In this document: piece by piece, positions 11,989-23,700 of the stretch
Numbering within the stretch: position 1 is the first letter of the stretch
How the letters are laid out: each line of letters opens with the position of its first letter
Source: Grifola frondosa
Lineage: Eukaryota; Basidiomycota; Agaricomycetes; Polyporales; Grifolaceae
Length of the DNA stretch: 64,000 nt
NCBI GenBank assembly: GCA_001683735.1
Contig: LUGG01000013.1
Span: forward strand, 992,001 to 1,056,000
Reading direction: 5' to 3'
Translations under genes and position numbers: made by a program
Notes under the pieces: model-generated
Database searches by the model: none
Told to the model about the DNA's origin: nothing
What the model saw: only the letters and a program-made list of their open reading frames with translations

Positions 11989-13327
11989 GAGTTGAGAAGA
12001 TGAGAAATATGAAGGCGGGGATTTTAGCCACAGGGAAGAGATGGTGTCACACCTTTATACGATTCCTCTCATGAGTAAATGGACACTGACAGGAGAGAGT
12101 TGGCCTTTTGAACTGGCTATACCCAGAGTAGACATCGTTGTCGATGGAAGCGATTCCATTCCGCCCCAAACAAAAACTGACAAAGATGTTGGGTGGAATG
12201 ACAATTGCAATGTCGGAGGTTGTGCCAGATTAAGATACAATTGAACAGCAGAGATCATGGGATTCCCCATCCTAGCCGTTTCCAAGAACATGAAGAGCAG
12301 CCGTTAACGACGGCTAGTAAGCGCTCTGCCACCAAGCTCAACGGCGCCTCACAAGTTTGTTTTCAGCGTCGATTCGGCGCCTCTGGCAAATTGCAGGAAT
12401 CCCGCTGGGCTGACATGAGTTGAAGCATCGTAAGGAATGTCAGATACTTTCATCGCCGTCGCCTCTTCTCATACATGTCGTGAGGGTAATGGCAAGCTCG
12501 GTTTGCTGCACTGCTATCCAGTATGAATGGAGCGCCGTGAAACCCTACTATGGACAGTGGACCTATATGGACCCACATCTGCCAAACAGTGTTTGTTTTG
12601 TTTTCGATGCTTGCATTTTCCTTGCTGTTCCGCTTTTATTGTATTCTTTGTTTTCAGCACAAGTACCTTCCATGTGCGCCTATCGCGAGGGCTACACAAT
12701 CAGTTCGTGCTTTAGAGATTCTATATCGAACCGGAAAACTGCGCTGGATACTCTGCAACAGGATCGTGTGATCTTCCCAACGTGATCATGATTCTGATCC
12801 GACCGTGGAGCGTGACTTACTCACATGTCCGATACGAATCGGGGCCGGCTTGTCGTTCTATTTGCCCACCTTGAAGTGTCGTCGACTCGTCAGATTCACG
12901 GTGGTTCTTAATATGGGACTTTCTCTTTGAGAGTTCCTTATCAGGGTTGACAGCACATCAGAACTGTTTCACGGTAATGATTGGTATGAACTTGTCTGGT
13001 TACCTTCAAAAGATCATGAGGCTTCCTGAATTCATTTAACAATAGCACTTACCGAATGGTTGTGGGACGGTTTCCCATGCTTATCTTTATCCATCCACGA
13101 TCACCTTGTTCTCCTGCCCGGTCTGATTGATGAAATCGGAGAGCGTGAGGCGTGGATCGCTTTGAAACTCGTCGGGCCACCGGATGCCTCGGGGAACTAT
13201 CTGGTGCGTGTGGATTGACGACTCAGTAACTACATCCAAAAAAGGAAAATTTAGCACGGAAATTGCCGTTTTTTCCTTGCCTGAAGGCCCACTGGATGAA
13301 GACCGCAAACCCGCACTCCCCCAGGTC
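11989..13327. other. Gene-poor stretch before the kinase-like cluster
   Basis: No gene supported. A minus-strand frame at 13087-13190 reads RGIRWPDEFQSDPRLTLSD and ends NKVIVDG, which resembles real protein more than chance, but nothing around it extends it. I list it as a possible relic of unknown origin. Confidence 0.35.
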
Positions 13328-13333
13328 ATGCAC

Positions 13334-14488
13334 ATGTCCCGTGCCCCTCCAGACACCACTCTTTCCAACGCTTCCGATCCCAAAAGACAATGCGCTGAAA
13401 TCTGATCGCCCCCCGGAGAGCTTTTTACTCATAAGATCTTTTGGCGGAATCATCAACGGTGGCCCGAGCAGCGTGAATATAAGCTTCGCCCTGGCTATCA
13501 AGATGACTGGGTGCCTTCTTGGCATGGTACCGACAAAATGTTGTATAGTTGCCCCGACTCTGAACCGATTATGGTATGTTTTCATCAATTGTGCACAGGC
13601 TATGGTTGCTCTAACAATTTCGAAGAGGAGACAAGTCATCGATGCTATATGCATCTCCGATGGCTTGTATGTTTCGCGCAAGAGTTAGAAAATCCCGGCA
13701 TACGTATGAGGCCGAAATCATCCAGCTCTTTTGGACGAGCCTTTAGCTTCTGAACCACGGAATCATTGTGTCCCATTATGCGAGATACTTCAATCACCCA
13801 ATGACGATGATTGGATCATTCTGGTAATGCCGTAGCTGCGAGAATTTTATGACCCTCACGTTGCTACTGTCGGGGAGGCAATCGAATGTCTCCGACAATT
13901 GTTCGAGGTTTGTCTACACCACTATGCGTTCGCCGCCGCAACTCAGGTTTGACGCAGGGCGTACAATTCATGCATCACATCGTGTAGCGCATCGGTACGT
14001 TCTTGAAATATATCTTTTTCTCATGTTGATCATGCATAATAGCGATATCATGGATCTCAATGTCATGATGAAACCGGAGCCCATCTCGTCTGAGATGTAC
14101 AATCCGGTGTTTGATGGCAAGAGCTACGACCTCAGTCGTCCGATCAAGACTACTTGGGCGATCCCATACAAGGAAGCTTCGTGTAAGTATGTGCAACTTT
14201 CATTTCCCTTCGCTTTCAGCTTATATTACCCAGAAAGCTTCCTGCTTCAAGTTCTTGCGACCGCTCGTTGACGACATGGTCCAAGACGACCCGATAAAGC
14301 GGCCAACAATTGACGAGACCGTCACGCGTTTCAATGAAATTTGTTCCTCTTTAAGCACCTGGAAGCTACGTTCCCGCGTTGTAGATCGTAAGGACCATGG
14401 TCTGTTGTCAATTCCGCGGTTCTTCCGACATGTCTACAGGACTGTTGGTTACATCGCCACACGTCCTCCCGCTGTCCCGACGGCATAA
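13334..14488 (+). pseudogene. Kinase-like family copy A, degenerate
   Basis: First of five copies of a protein-kinase-like family. Intron positions match copy B. It starts MSRAPPDTTLS. A TGA interrupts the N-terminal part (QCAEI-stop-SPPGELF), then FWRNHQRW, GYQDDWVPSWHGTDK and the intron follow. Exon 2 (VIDAICISDGLYVSRK) breaks frame after RK and has TAG codons in place of sense codons before LLNHG and before LREFYDP. The catalytic-loop part survives as DIMDLNVMMKPEP. The segment that should carry DFG and the activation loop is missing: after DLSRPIKTTWAIPYKEAS the sequence jumps to FKFLRPLVDDMVQDDP. The C-terminal tail FFRHVYRTVGYIA is kept. Catalytically dead and broken. Confidence 0.85.
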
Positions 14489-15084
14489 AATTACCTTTTT
14501 CTGCCTATCTGATATAGCTCTCGTCTTTGTTACAGCATCGTTTTCACTAGCTTTCAATATTATGATGCCGCTTGTCTGTGTTCGAAGGCTTCAGCGCTCG
14601 ACTAAGCTCTTCGTGGCATTATGCTGAAAGTTATCGTTTACGGGAACCGAGAATCTGGACCGCTCAGCGGAACCGGCCGCACAATTGTCACATTCTAATG
14701 GGAGCGCATGCAGCTATCTGATCGGTGAGCTGTCTTGTGTTCTATCTCTCCAATTCTGACCCGATTCCGACTCGACTCGACAAAGGCTCGCTTCACGTTG
14801 CTGCGAAAATGAGGCACTTCGTGTGATTCAATGGCAGAAGACGTGCCTCGTCTTCTGTTCCCCGTGTAACTGTCAATCTATGGCCCATGACTACGCGGTT
14901 CGAACTGACTATTGTTTTCCCTGCTGAATTGATACAACTCAAGCTGTTCTACAGCTACTAACAGAAGTTTCATACGAATCCGTTTTACGTAGTATTGTTG
15001 GGCAATACATCAGATCACTTCGGTTATTACCGCCTCAGCCTTTTGCCCACTACCACGTGCCTCAGCGTCGTATTCCTTGCCGGT
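14489..15084. other. Spacer between kinase-like copies A and B
   Basis: About 600 bp holding the 3' end of copy A and the promoter of copy B. No further gene or repeat is visible. Confidence 0.4.
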
Positions 15085-16412
15085 ATGACCTCTCCTAAAC
15101 CCAACGTTCCTCTAGATACCGCCGTTCCCAAATATGTATTCACTGAGGCAAACGGAGAACTCAGTGGACCCGAGCTTTTCTGGAAAAACCATCAACGATG
15201 GCTCAAGCAGCGCGGATATAACCTTCGTCCTCGCTATCAGGAGGACTGGGTCCCATCTTGGCACGGAACGGATAAGAAGTGGTTCGAATGTCCGGATGCA
15301 AGATCACTCATGGTATGTTTCGAATAAATCGCACGGTCTCCTATCTGCTAATGTTGTTATTACGAAGACGTCAATCATTGATGCTATTCGAGTCAGTGAT
15401 GGAACTTACGTTTCGCTGAAGCGAGTGAGGAAGTCTCGACATCCCTACGAAGCGGAGGTTATCCAATTCTTTTCTACGGAGCCTTTGGCATCGGATCCAC
15501 AGAATCACTGCGTGCAAGCATATGAGGTTCTCCAGTCGCCCATTGACGACGATCGTATAATTCTTGTTATGCCATGGCTGAGGGATGTCGACGATCCTCG
15601 ATTTTATACTGTTGGTGAAGCCATCGAATGTATTCGACAAATTTGTGAGATACGCATGCTTTGTTCATCGTAGATTCTAAGGACTTACGCCCGAAGCAGG
15701 GTGTCCAATTTATGCATCAGCATCGCGTCGCCCACCGGTACGAGAAACGGCCATAGCTTCTTCTACTGCTAATTATGCTGTATAGTGACATCATGGATCT
15801 GAACATCATGATGGACCCGAGGCCGATACTCTCAGAGATGAATAATCCTGTTATCGAGGAGAAAAGCTATGACCTCAGCCGACCTGTCAAGATATACACT
15901 CGAACGAAGCACCCGGTCAGGTACTATCTCGTTGATTTCGGACTCTCTCGCAAGTATTCGGAAGACGAGATGCCTCCACTCGAAGAGCCTATTCGGGGAG
16001 GAGTCAAGACGGTACCCGAGTTCCAAGACTCGGTCAATCCATGCAATCCGTTCCCTACTGATATATATTATCTGGGATTTTTCATCCGAGAGACCTTCGT
16101 ACAGGTATTTTGCAACTGCTGTTCAACTTTGATATATGTAGTCTGATTTTTCTGCAGAAGGGTCCATGTTTCAAGTTTCTTGAATCTTTCGTGGATGACA
16201 TGGTGCAAGAGGACCCAGCGAAGCGACCGACGATTGACGAAGTGGTTACTCGATTTGATAGGATACGTTCCTCGTTGAGTAACCTGAAGCTTCGTTCACG
16301 CGTTGTGCATTACAAGGATTCGAACGTAGCCGGATTCTTTAGGTTTTTCAGACACATTTACCGAACTGTTGGTTACATTGCTACCGGCATCCCTGCCATT
16401 CCGAGGGCTTAA
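15085..16412 (+). CDS. Kinase-like protein, copy B (complete, one altered splice donor)
   Basis: A protein-kinase fold is inferred from ordered motifs: the beta3 lysine in TYVSLKRVRKS, the catalytic loop VAHR/DIMDLNIMMDP split by an intron between His-Arg and Asp, YYLVDFGLSRKY (DFG), the P+1-like KTVPEFQD, and FPTDIYYLGFFIRE (helix F). No glycine-rich loop is visible before the lysine; the N-terminus instead carries ELFWKNHQRWLKQRGYNLRP and DWVPSWHGTDKKW. The C-terminus FFRHIYRTVGYIATG may be amphipathic. I start at MTSPKP (15085). Introns: 15313-15367, about 15651-15700, about 15740-15784 and about 16105-16158. At the second intron the expected GT donor after IRQICE reads AT (ATACGC, where copy E has GTACGC). 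Apart from that the frame is open to TAA at 16410. Kinase activity is plausible but unproven. Confidence 0.8.
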
Positions 16413-16749
16413 GCTATGCTGTGATATCTTCTTCGCTGTATTTTTGGGTTGCCTTTGCTTTCGTTGCTAGTGTTCTGGTGCATCCCTTTGTACTCGTAGT
16501 ATCCAAGACGAGCGTTCTGTTTAAGCCGCGATCGACGTGCGAATGATTCAATACTACTAGTGTAAAGATAAGAGGCGATGATGTATGATGGGTCATATAT
16601 AAATTGAATATAGATTCATTATCCCATACTCGAGGATATAGACTTAAATGACATTGGCAAGAGTTTAAATAATGCACGTCGGCATACAGCGGTAGCATTG
16701 AATGCGGAGACGGCTATCCAAACGGATTCCGTGATTCGACGAAGAAAAA
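16413..16749. other. Spacer between convergent kinase-like copies B and C
   Basis: About 340 bp between the stop of copy B (+) and the stop of copy C (-). No gene. The part next to copy C resembles the sequence just outside copy E near 58.81-58.86 kb (the ATTCCGTGATTCGACGAAGA stretch), so the duplication includes some flank. Confidence 0.5.
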
Positions 16750-17945
16750 TCATTGTAGAGTGGGGATAGGAGGAAGCAATCTGATGATATAGCCAGTGGG
16801 CCAAGACAAATGTGCTACGTTCTTGACGAACTTCATCAAACCATCATCTTTGATAACGTGCAGACGAGAGAGCGCAATTTCCAATACTTGAGACCCGCCG
16901 AATCTCATCAAATTGCACAACGACTTTGTCGATCTTCGGACGCGCTCCAGGATCTTTAATGACCATAACGTCCACAAGGGCCTCTTCTAAAAGCGATATG
17001 TGATGAATAAGCTGAAGATAAGTCGGAAGAAACATTGAATACGCTCACATTTACGCGAATCAAGTTCCCGATATGATATATATATTGGTATGGAATGGAT
17101 TGTGCGGGTGAGCTCGTCGTCCTGGAACTCTGGGACTGTTCTGTCACAGCCCCAAATAGGCACTGCAAGAGGATTGTTCTCTTCTGGACTATATCTGCGA
17201 GACCGAAGTCGATATAGAGATACTTTGTCAGAGCTGCGGCACGAGAGCGCTGTTTAGCTGCTCCAGTCAAAGTACGGTTTCTGTCCCTAAATTGAGGGCG
17301 GTACATCTTGGGAAATATGGCACGCGGATCCATCATAATATCGAGGTTCATATAGTCACTAGTGGAACCGGATGAGAACAACGAACGAGCACTCATACCG
17401 GTGAGCCACATGATGGCGATCTATAAATTGCAATCCCTAATGAATAATAACCTGCATGAACACAAGCAATAACAGAGGACAGAGAAAAGAGTACACACCT
17501 CGAATAGTTGCCGGAAAAACCCGACAGCATCTCCCACCGTCCAGAACCTCTCAGGAGAGGCATGACCGTGATTACGATGCCCTGGTGATTCGGATCGGAA
17601 AGGACATCATAAAGAGGAACGCAGTTGGTTCGAGGATCGCGTGTAAGAGAGTCTGAAAATAGGTGTCTGGCAGTTCCGGCTTCGAGCGGATGTACAGACT
17701 TCATTATATGTATGAGCAGGACCATTACTCCGTCTCTGAGACTCTTGCAGCGTCCACAAGGTGGCCATGCCAACGGTGTATCAGGATATTTCGCATAAAT
17801 GAGGCGACGAACCGCTTACCGGATTGCTCAACCAATCATCGCATCGGTAGTAAGGTTTCTGAGTACATTTCCACGGGCGTCGAATCAGGTTTATAAGGAG
17901 AACGCAGAACGTACCCGACGACTTCAAGCATTGCTGACCATCCCT
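16750..17945 (-). pseudogene. Kinase-like family copy C, degenerate
   Basis: Minus-strand copy closely related to copy E. Recognisable parts: GYVLRSPYKPD and, in another frame, KPYYRCDDWL; LLIHIMKSVHPLEA and RDPRTNCVPLYDVL; DYMNLDIMMDPRAIFPKMY (catalytic-loop region); and LTKYLYIDFGL, after which the frame shifts (copy E continues SRRYSPEENNPL). It ends GYIIRLLPPIPTLQ, stop at 16750. The DFG motif survives but several frameshifts and lost segments make a working product impossible. The nucleotide match to copy E extends through the introns, so this is a segmental duplicate. Confidence 0.82.
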
Positions 17946-18387
17946 CTAGTAATATTCTGTCTCCAGCAGAGCTCCGGGGTCGGCTCGAGTATTCGCCATG
18001 CCGAGTGGGGAGAGGGCAAGGTCGCGTATTGACTGATCGGACTTTGATTGTGGGAATCTCGATGATACACGTGTTCGCGGAGACAAAAAAACCTTTGTGG
18101 GTCCGTATGTCAACATGCTGCCTGAGAACAGCACAACAATCTTTTTTACCTAACTACTCGAATACAAAAGTGTTACTTAATACGCCGGATGCAAATAAGA
18201 TGAATTGCGAAATCCAGTGGTCGCCAGGCAGTACATAGCGTGAGGCTCGTCAATGAGCTCCGGAGGAATCATATAAGCACAAATGTCATATATGTAAGAG
18301 TGGTATATGGTACAAAATCTGTCTAAATCCATAGCACACGAAGAACAGTGATAGCAATGAACAGATAAATAGTGATAGAATGCGACA
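17946..18387. other. Spacer between kinase-like copies C and D
   Basis: About 440 bp. The part at 18040-18130 is similar to the upstream flank of copy E at 60175-60305 (both contain GTGTTCGCGGAGAC followed by an A-run and GGTCCGT), so this is the duplicated upstream region of copy C. No gene. Confidence 0.5.
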
Positions 18388-19786
18388 TCATGACTGAGGT
18401 CGATTAGGAAGAGGAGGAAGTCGCCTGACGATATATCCGGTGGTCCGAAAGGCGTGCGCGATAGCCCTCACGAGACGGACCACAGTGAATTCGTGTCGCT
18501 TCGCGAGTCGCGAGCGCAGCTTCCAATACGAGAGCGATTGATAGATTCCCTCGAAACGCGTCATGACTTCATCAATCGTGGGACGTTTCTCTGGGTCGGC
18601 CTGCACCATGTCGTTAATGAGTGCATACATAAACTCCAGACCCTTGTATCTCTGCAGGCGACTTGAGAAACCTGAACCCCAACGGATGAACGCAGAATCT
18701 CACCTGGAGAAAACTCGTCCTGATCAAATTACCGATATAGTAGATGTCGGTGCGGAACGGATTCCATGGCTTGTCATACCCCTCATTCTGAAACTCTGGA
18801 ACGGTCTTGTCTCCGCCCTCAATAGGGAGTTCCACAGGAGACCTGTTCTCGGGGTCATACTTCCGCGAAAGGCCAAAGTCAATGTAGTAATATTTGGTTG
18901 GCCGCTCGGTGCGCGAGTAATGCTTAGCTTTCCCGGTGAGGTCAGGCTTCATCGTCTCGGCAGAAGGATGAAATGATCGTGGATACATGGGTGCTGGATC
19001 CATCATGATATTGAGTTCCATGCAATCACTGTTGACAAGAATGGGTGTTAAACGGACAGGTATGAGGGACGTATATCGAACTTTACCGATGAGCTACATG
19101 GTGATGATGCATGAGTTGCATGCCCTGACGATCAAATGTTAGAAATGGCAATTGAATAACGAGTGATCAACTATATAGTCACCTCAAGACACTGTCGAAA
19201 GAAGTCGACAGCTTCTCCTACCGTATCGAAGGGAGGCTCGTCGAAAGACCTAAGGAGAGGCATGACCAGCAATACCAGGTCCTCGTCATTTGGATCGTGA
19301 AGTATTTCGTATATTGGAACGCAATGGTTGTGTGCATCTGACGCGAGCTGTTCCGCCGAGAAATATAGGCCTATGTCCGCTTCATGAGGATGCAGAGATT
19401 TCGAAACGTTCTTCAGGGTGACTACGGTTCCATCTGACATGCGGGTAGCATCTACGATGAATGTATGCTGTGGCCAAATCAGTTTGCAATAATTGAAGAA
19501 GCAAAAGGCCACCTACTCTAGAGCGCAAACCGTCCTCGCACTCATGGTAGTGTTTCTTCGTACCTTCCCAAGATGGCTTCCAATCTGGCATATAGCGAGG
19601 GCGTAGCATATAGCCACGCTCTTCCAGCCATTTCTGACGGTCCCTCCAGTACAGCTCACTGGTCCTCAGATGACCAGGTGGAATACGAGCGCGGGATTCA
19701 ACGGGGTCGACAAAATCTTGAGTGTCGCTGCTTGCAGGAATGGGGGAGACAACATCCTTAGATAGAGTGTCGAGGTCGCTACGCAT
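18388..19786 (-). CDS. Kinase-like protein, copy D (intact)
   Basis: The best-preserved member. It starts MRSDLDTLSKDV at 19786 and then reads LYWRDRQKWLEERGY and DWKPSWEGTKKHYHE; an intron joins it to HTFIVDATRMSDG. The beta3 lysine is in TVVTLKNVSKS; then come LVLLVMPLLRSF and FFRQCLE, an intron, GMQLMHHHHVAHR, an intron, DCMELNIMMDP (catalytic Asp and Asn), YYYIDFGLSRKYDPE (DFG), KTVPEFQNEG, and TDIYYIGNLIR. After a last intron: KGLEFMYALINDMV and ADPEKRPTIDEV, the kinase C-lobe end with the usual RPT motif. It ends LPPLPNRPQS, stop 18388-18390. All splice sites are GT-AG and the frame is open throughout. As in copy B, no glycine-rich loop is seen. Likely an active or pseudo-enzymatic kinase of unknown substrate. 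Confidence 0.85.
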
Positions 19787-20161
19787 TTCGACAGAATCCA
19801 GAGCAAAGTGTGAAATGGTCGTCAAGAATTGAAAACTAGCGAATGAACCACAAATCGCAGGTACGAATCACTTTGACGTAGATCTAGAGATGTCTCACGT
19901 GGATCGAGGAGCACACGTTGTTCCCCCGCTTTGGTAAGTCGAACACGGTTCACTCTACCAATTCATTCAGCCAGCTGACTACAAGGATTTCTAATATAGT
20001 AGAATTTACTCCCAATTATCGTTCAAGCTCTCAAATCTTCAGGCTTTCAAGCCGTAACCTCGGAGCAGCTTCAGTTCGACAGATGCATCCGGCACATTAG
20101 TCCAATGAGACATGGATGCATCAGGATGCATCCAAACTACATGAAAGAAGGATGCATCCGT

Positions 20162-20283
20162 ATGAATTACATAATTAATGATAAAAATGCCACCAGCAGG
20201 ACTTGAACCCAGGACCAGGTGAAACACATAAACATAATACATTCATGCAACTAACCACTACACCATAGAGGCTTTGTATTTGT
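20162..20283 (-). repeat. tRNA-derived (SINE-like) segment in left arm, transcribing outward
   Basis: On the minus strand TGGTGTAGTGG matches the pol III box A consensus at every position and GGTTCAAGTCC matches box B at every position, with the usual tRNA order but a long AT-rich insert between them. No cloverleaf closes, so it is not a tRNA gene. A T-run follows downstream (GCATTTTTATC), which could end pol III transcription. Confidence 0.6.
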
Positions 20284-20810
20284 GCGATATGTGCACATTA
20301 TAACATCCATATTTACTATGCCACTCCAGAATGTTCTGCTAAATTTCTCCCCCAAATATTCACCAAATCTCTTGATTTCTTTGTTCTCTTGGTCGCATAT
20401 ATTTCCTATGTAATGTTCTCATTTTGTTTAATAGAATATGCCATGAAGAATATATCATTTCTGATATGTCATCAGACTTAGCCACACTGCTCCTCCATCA
20501 ATTCTGCATGGTTTATCTTTATTTAAGATTCTCCTTACTCCTAAATGTCTTTCCTTTTATAATCTATATAACAGAGAGCTCCATACAGCAATAATATTTT
20601 ATCTTCCCCTACTTTACTAGTTGATATCCACCCTAAATTGTGAAGTGAATACTCAACCAATCTATATGCATGAGGCATCATCTGAAAGATGCATTATGTC
20701 TGAATATGATGACATTTACGTGAAATGAATCTGGCTCATATTCACTTTACAATGTGCAGAATAACCCTAGATGATAGTTCTCACACTGATCTTGCAATAT
20801 CTCTGTGTTA

Positions 20811-21187
20811 GTGTTGCCATGGCTTAGTCACACCTGTTTCAGCTTTTTCAGTATTCTGACATGGGTTTTGCAGATAATAACATGATATTAATTGAAATTA
20901 ATAGCTAAGATGTATATGTATTTGAATGTAACACAATCATTTGCATAATTACATTTAATATGTTTCAATTTCAGTTACATTGGTAAAAAAGCTGACTAAA
21001 AAGTCGGACTTTGCAATTGGCTTTTTGGCCATATCTCCATCAATACAAGGTATATGATTTTGATATTTATCATGCTTATGCCGCTATATCTAGGCTACAG
21101 AATTAATGTGAGATCACTGTAATAGCTGAAAAATAGCACAAGTTATGAGTCATATACCATTTAGGCCTGACTTAGCTGCAGCAACAC
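20811..21187. mobile_element. 377 bp TA-flanked MITE, copy 1 (nested in the foldback element)
   Basis: The terminal inverted repeat starts GTGTTGCCATGGCTTAGTCA on the left and is answered by GACTTAGCTGCAGCAACAC on the right. TA stands on both sides (20809-20810 and 21188-21189), the signature of Tc1/mariner-type insertion (Stowaway-like MITE). The interior contains a strong word (AAAAAGCTGACTAAAAAGTC) also present, inverted, at 53.17 kb. No coding capacity. Confidence 0.85.
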
Positions 21188-22504
21188 TACTCTGTGTACA
21201 TTTACTTGCTTTTTGTTTTCTCTTTTGCACAATGTTCATGTGTCTTATGCCATCAAAATAAGCTCTCCATCTTCTTGTTATTCACTGTGGTCACAGCAGT
21301 GTAATAGAATCACTCATTTGCAATGCTTTCTTCCTAGAAATATTTCTAGCTGCTATTAAATTATATATACATGTTAAAACATACTACAAATACACCCCTA
21401 CAATATACCACAAAAATTAGAAGAATCCATGAAAAAGTGGATGAGATATGAAGAGATTACCTTTGGAACATCCAATTGTGGCTGAATGCTGCTATTCCGA
21501 GCTCAAGTCACCTGTACAGTGAATCAGATGCAAGATACACTGATCCATCAATTGCCCCCCCAGTTCCTCACCAAATTTTATATTCTTGAGCTTGTTTTGA
21601 AGCTATACTGTTTCTTAATTAGGCACTATAATTTGATCTTTTATTTACTTTGATTTAATAGTAGAATTGTGTAATCAACTGGTGAAACTGATAAGGATTT
21701 TAGTATCTCATTTCTTCTCTGATAAGCATCATTGAGAGCTCATTTTCAAGCCTCAATTGATACCCATAGATTACAATAACCTGCTTAAAATTAGAGTCAA
21801 ATTCTATCTCAAAACAGTGGAGGAATTATTTCTATCATCTCTCTGAAAACTTTGTGTGTTGTGAAGTGAGAAATGAACAGATTATTTCAATATAAAAAGC
21901 ATCTTATTTGGACAAATTTCATCATTCAAAGATATTCTATGCACATCAATTAACTATGTATATATTTCTCAACTTGGGATGAATATCAGACAGCAGAGTA
22001 GGAAGAAACAAAATTGTATCATTCTATGAAGTACTGTGTTACACAGATTATAAAAGGTAGATATCTAGGAGTAAGACAAATGTTAAATGAAGATAATCTA
22101 TGCAAGTTGATGGAGGAGCAGGGGAAAGAATTTCAGTGTGGCTGAGCCTGGATATACTAGAAATGATATATTTTTCATGACATATTCTGTTGAATGAAAT
22201 TAAACATTAAATTAGAAAATATATGTGACCAAAGAAACAAAGAAACAAAGATATTTGGTGAATATTTGGGGGAGGAATTAGCAGAACATTCTGGAAGGAC
22301 TGTCCAGAATGGTATGTTTCTATTGTAATAACATAAGATGATATATATATCTTCCAGTTCTACTGAAGATCACTTTCAGAACACCCAAGGTGAAGACAAT
22401 ATGTGGACAATTGAGGGAGAAATAAAGCAAGGAACATACGGTGGCTGAAACCAAAACATATCATATATTTCCGAACATATGACATATTATATACAGGTAA
22501 GTGT

Positions 22505-22605
22505 AATTATGACTCATATGGTGTAATGGTTACTCTCAATACTACATTATGTTTATGTGATTTGAAGAGTCACAAGTTCCAACCCTGCTAGTTGCATTTT
22601 TATTG
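22505..22605 (+). repeat. tRNA-derived (SINE-like) segment in right arm, transcribing outward
   Basis: Mirror partner of the left-arm segment. TGGTGTAATGG is a perfect box A; the box B equivalent AGTTCCAACCC has two mismatches. It is followed by GCATTTTTATTG. More decayed than the left copy. Confidence 0.5.
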
Positions 22606-23002
22606 AGAGATTATATAATCAATGAGACGGATGCATCTGTGATGAACAGATGTATCCGTTTAGCAATGGATGTATCTGGTAAGTGCCTAACAGACTCATT
22701 AATGTAATGTGCTGAATGCATCCATTCCTCATTGGACTTATGTGACGGATGCATCTGTCGAACTGAAACTCTACAACCTCGATACATCGTACGTAACATG
22801 ATTTCCCGCTGTCAGACTGTCCGACTGGGGTGATCCGATGTTTGACGACGACTACGCTATTGTTCCATAAAAAAACCTGCTTGTAGGAGCACTTCGAATC
22901 TGCTGTCCTATAAACATGCAATGCAGCACAACGTTGTAGGCCAGCATCTCCCTATTCCTCTTGCAGCTTCACTATGTCCGCTGAAACATTGATTATGGTC
23001 AA

Positions 23003-23700
23003 CATCCTCGACTCTCTAGTCTCGTAACCAGCCGTTATAGTGGTAGTTGTGCACGGTGGCTGCGCCACCGGAAGAGTCCGGCGCAGAACCAATCGGACAT
23101 CGAAAAACCCCAGCACAACTACCACCTATAACGTCTGGTGACTTTGGTATAGGCGGGGGGGGATGGTCATGGTTTGTGACCGACCGCGTCAGATTGCTCT
23201 CAACGACACTCGAGATAGGCTATGTATGCACGGCCAAATACCACAAAATTAAACCGAGTGATCACCCTATGGGTTAAAAGAGCCAAGAGATCTGTCCGAC
23301 CCAATTAATCATATTAAAAGTGCCTCGGTCTCTGTACAGCCAATGCTTAGTCAGCATCCACCAATGTATGAGAGTAAGTACTGGGATGATAACAAATTAT
23401 GACGAGATGAGGCAGAATCTGTCTCAGACCAATATACATGACAAAAATATGGTTAGGAAATTTTTTTTCATTAATATTAAGAGCCAATTCGGAGAGTACA
23501 CGCATCAAAATGACATGCGGCCGTGCGCGACGCGACGCGTAGAGCGCGTCTTAAGGCACGTGAATGTGACCATCCCCCCCCGCCTATACCAAATTCACCA
23601 GACGTTCTCTCCCTCTCTGTGCTGGTGTTTTTCGATGTCCAATTGGGAGTCCGAAGGGAGAGAACGGCTGGTTCCGAGACTATCGACTCTCTTGCTGATG
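23003..23700. mobile_element. Second inverted-repeat element (MITE-like) with compound hairpin arm
   Basis: The left part 23130-23169 (GTCTGGTGA, TTTGGTATAGGCGGGGGGGG, ATGGTCA) is repeated inverted at 23567-23606, and pairing continues outward: AATCGGACATCGAAAAACC at about 23090 with the complement at about 23630-23645, and AACCAGCCGTT with AACGGCTGGTT near 23662-23672. The left arm also holds its own hairpin: 23028-23052 pairs with 23113-23137 (GTGGTAGTTGTGC/GCACAACTACCAC), with an inner CGGTGGC-TGC-GCCACCG. No ORF of its own. Confidence 0.7.

Larger units (their letters stand above)
20070..22767. mobile_element. AT-rich foldback element with long imperfect inverted arms
   Basis: The ends are inverted copies. 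TTCAGTTCGACAGATGCATCC begins at 20070, and its complement ends at 22767. The match continues inward with indels: the stretch around 20320-20580 (CCAGAATGTTCTGCTAA, CCCCCAAATATTCACCAAAT, CTCCTCCATCAA) pairs with the reverse complement of 22030-22310. No ORF of note lies inside, and the DNA is clearly more AT-rich than its surroundings. Both outer parts carry tRNA-like pol III boxes pointing outward. The left arm is lengthened by a nested 377 bp MITE (20811-21187). It is non-autonomous. I could not fix a target-site duplication with confidence. Confidence 0.8.
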
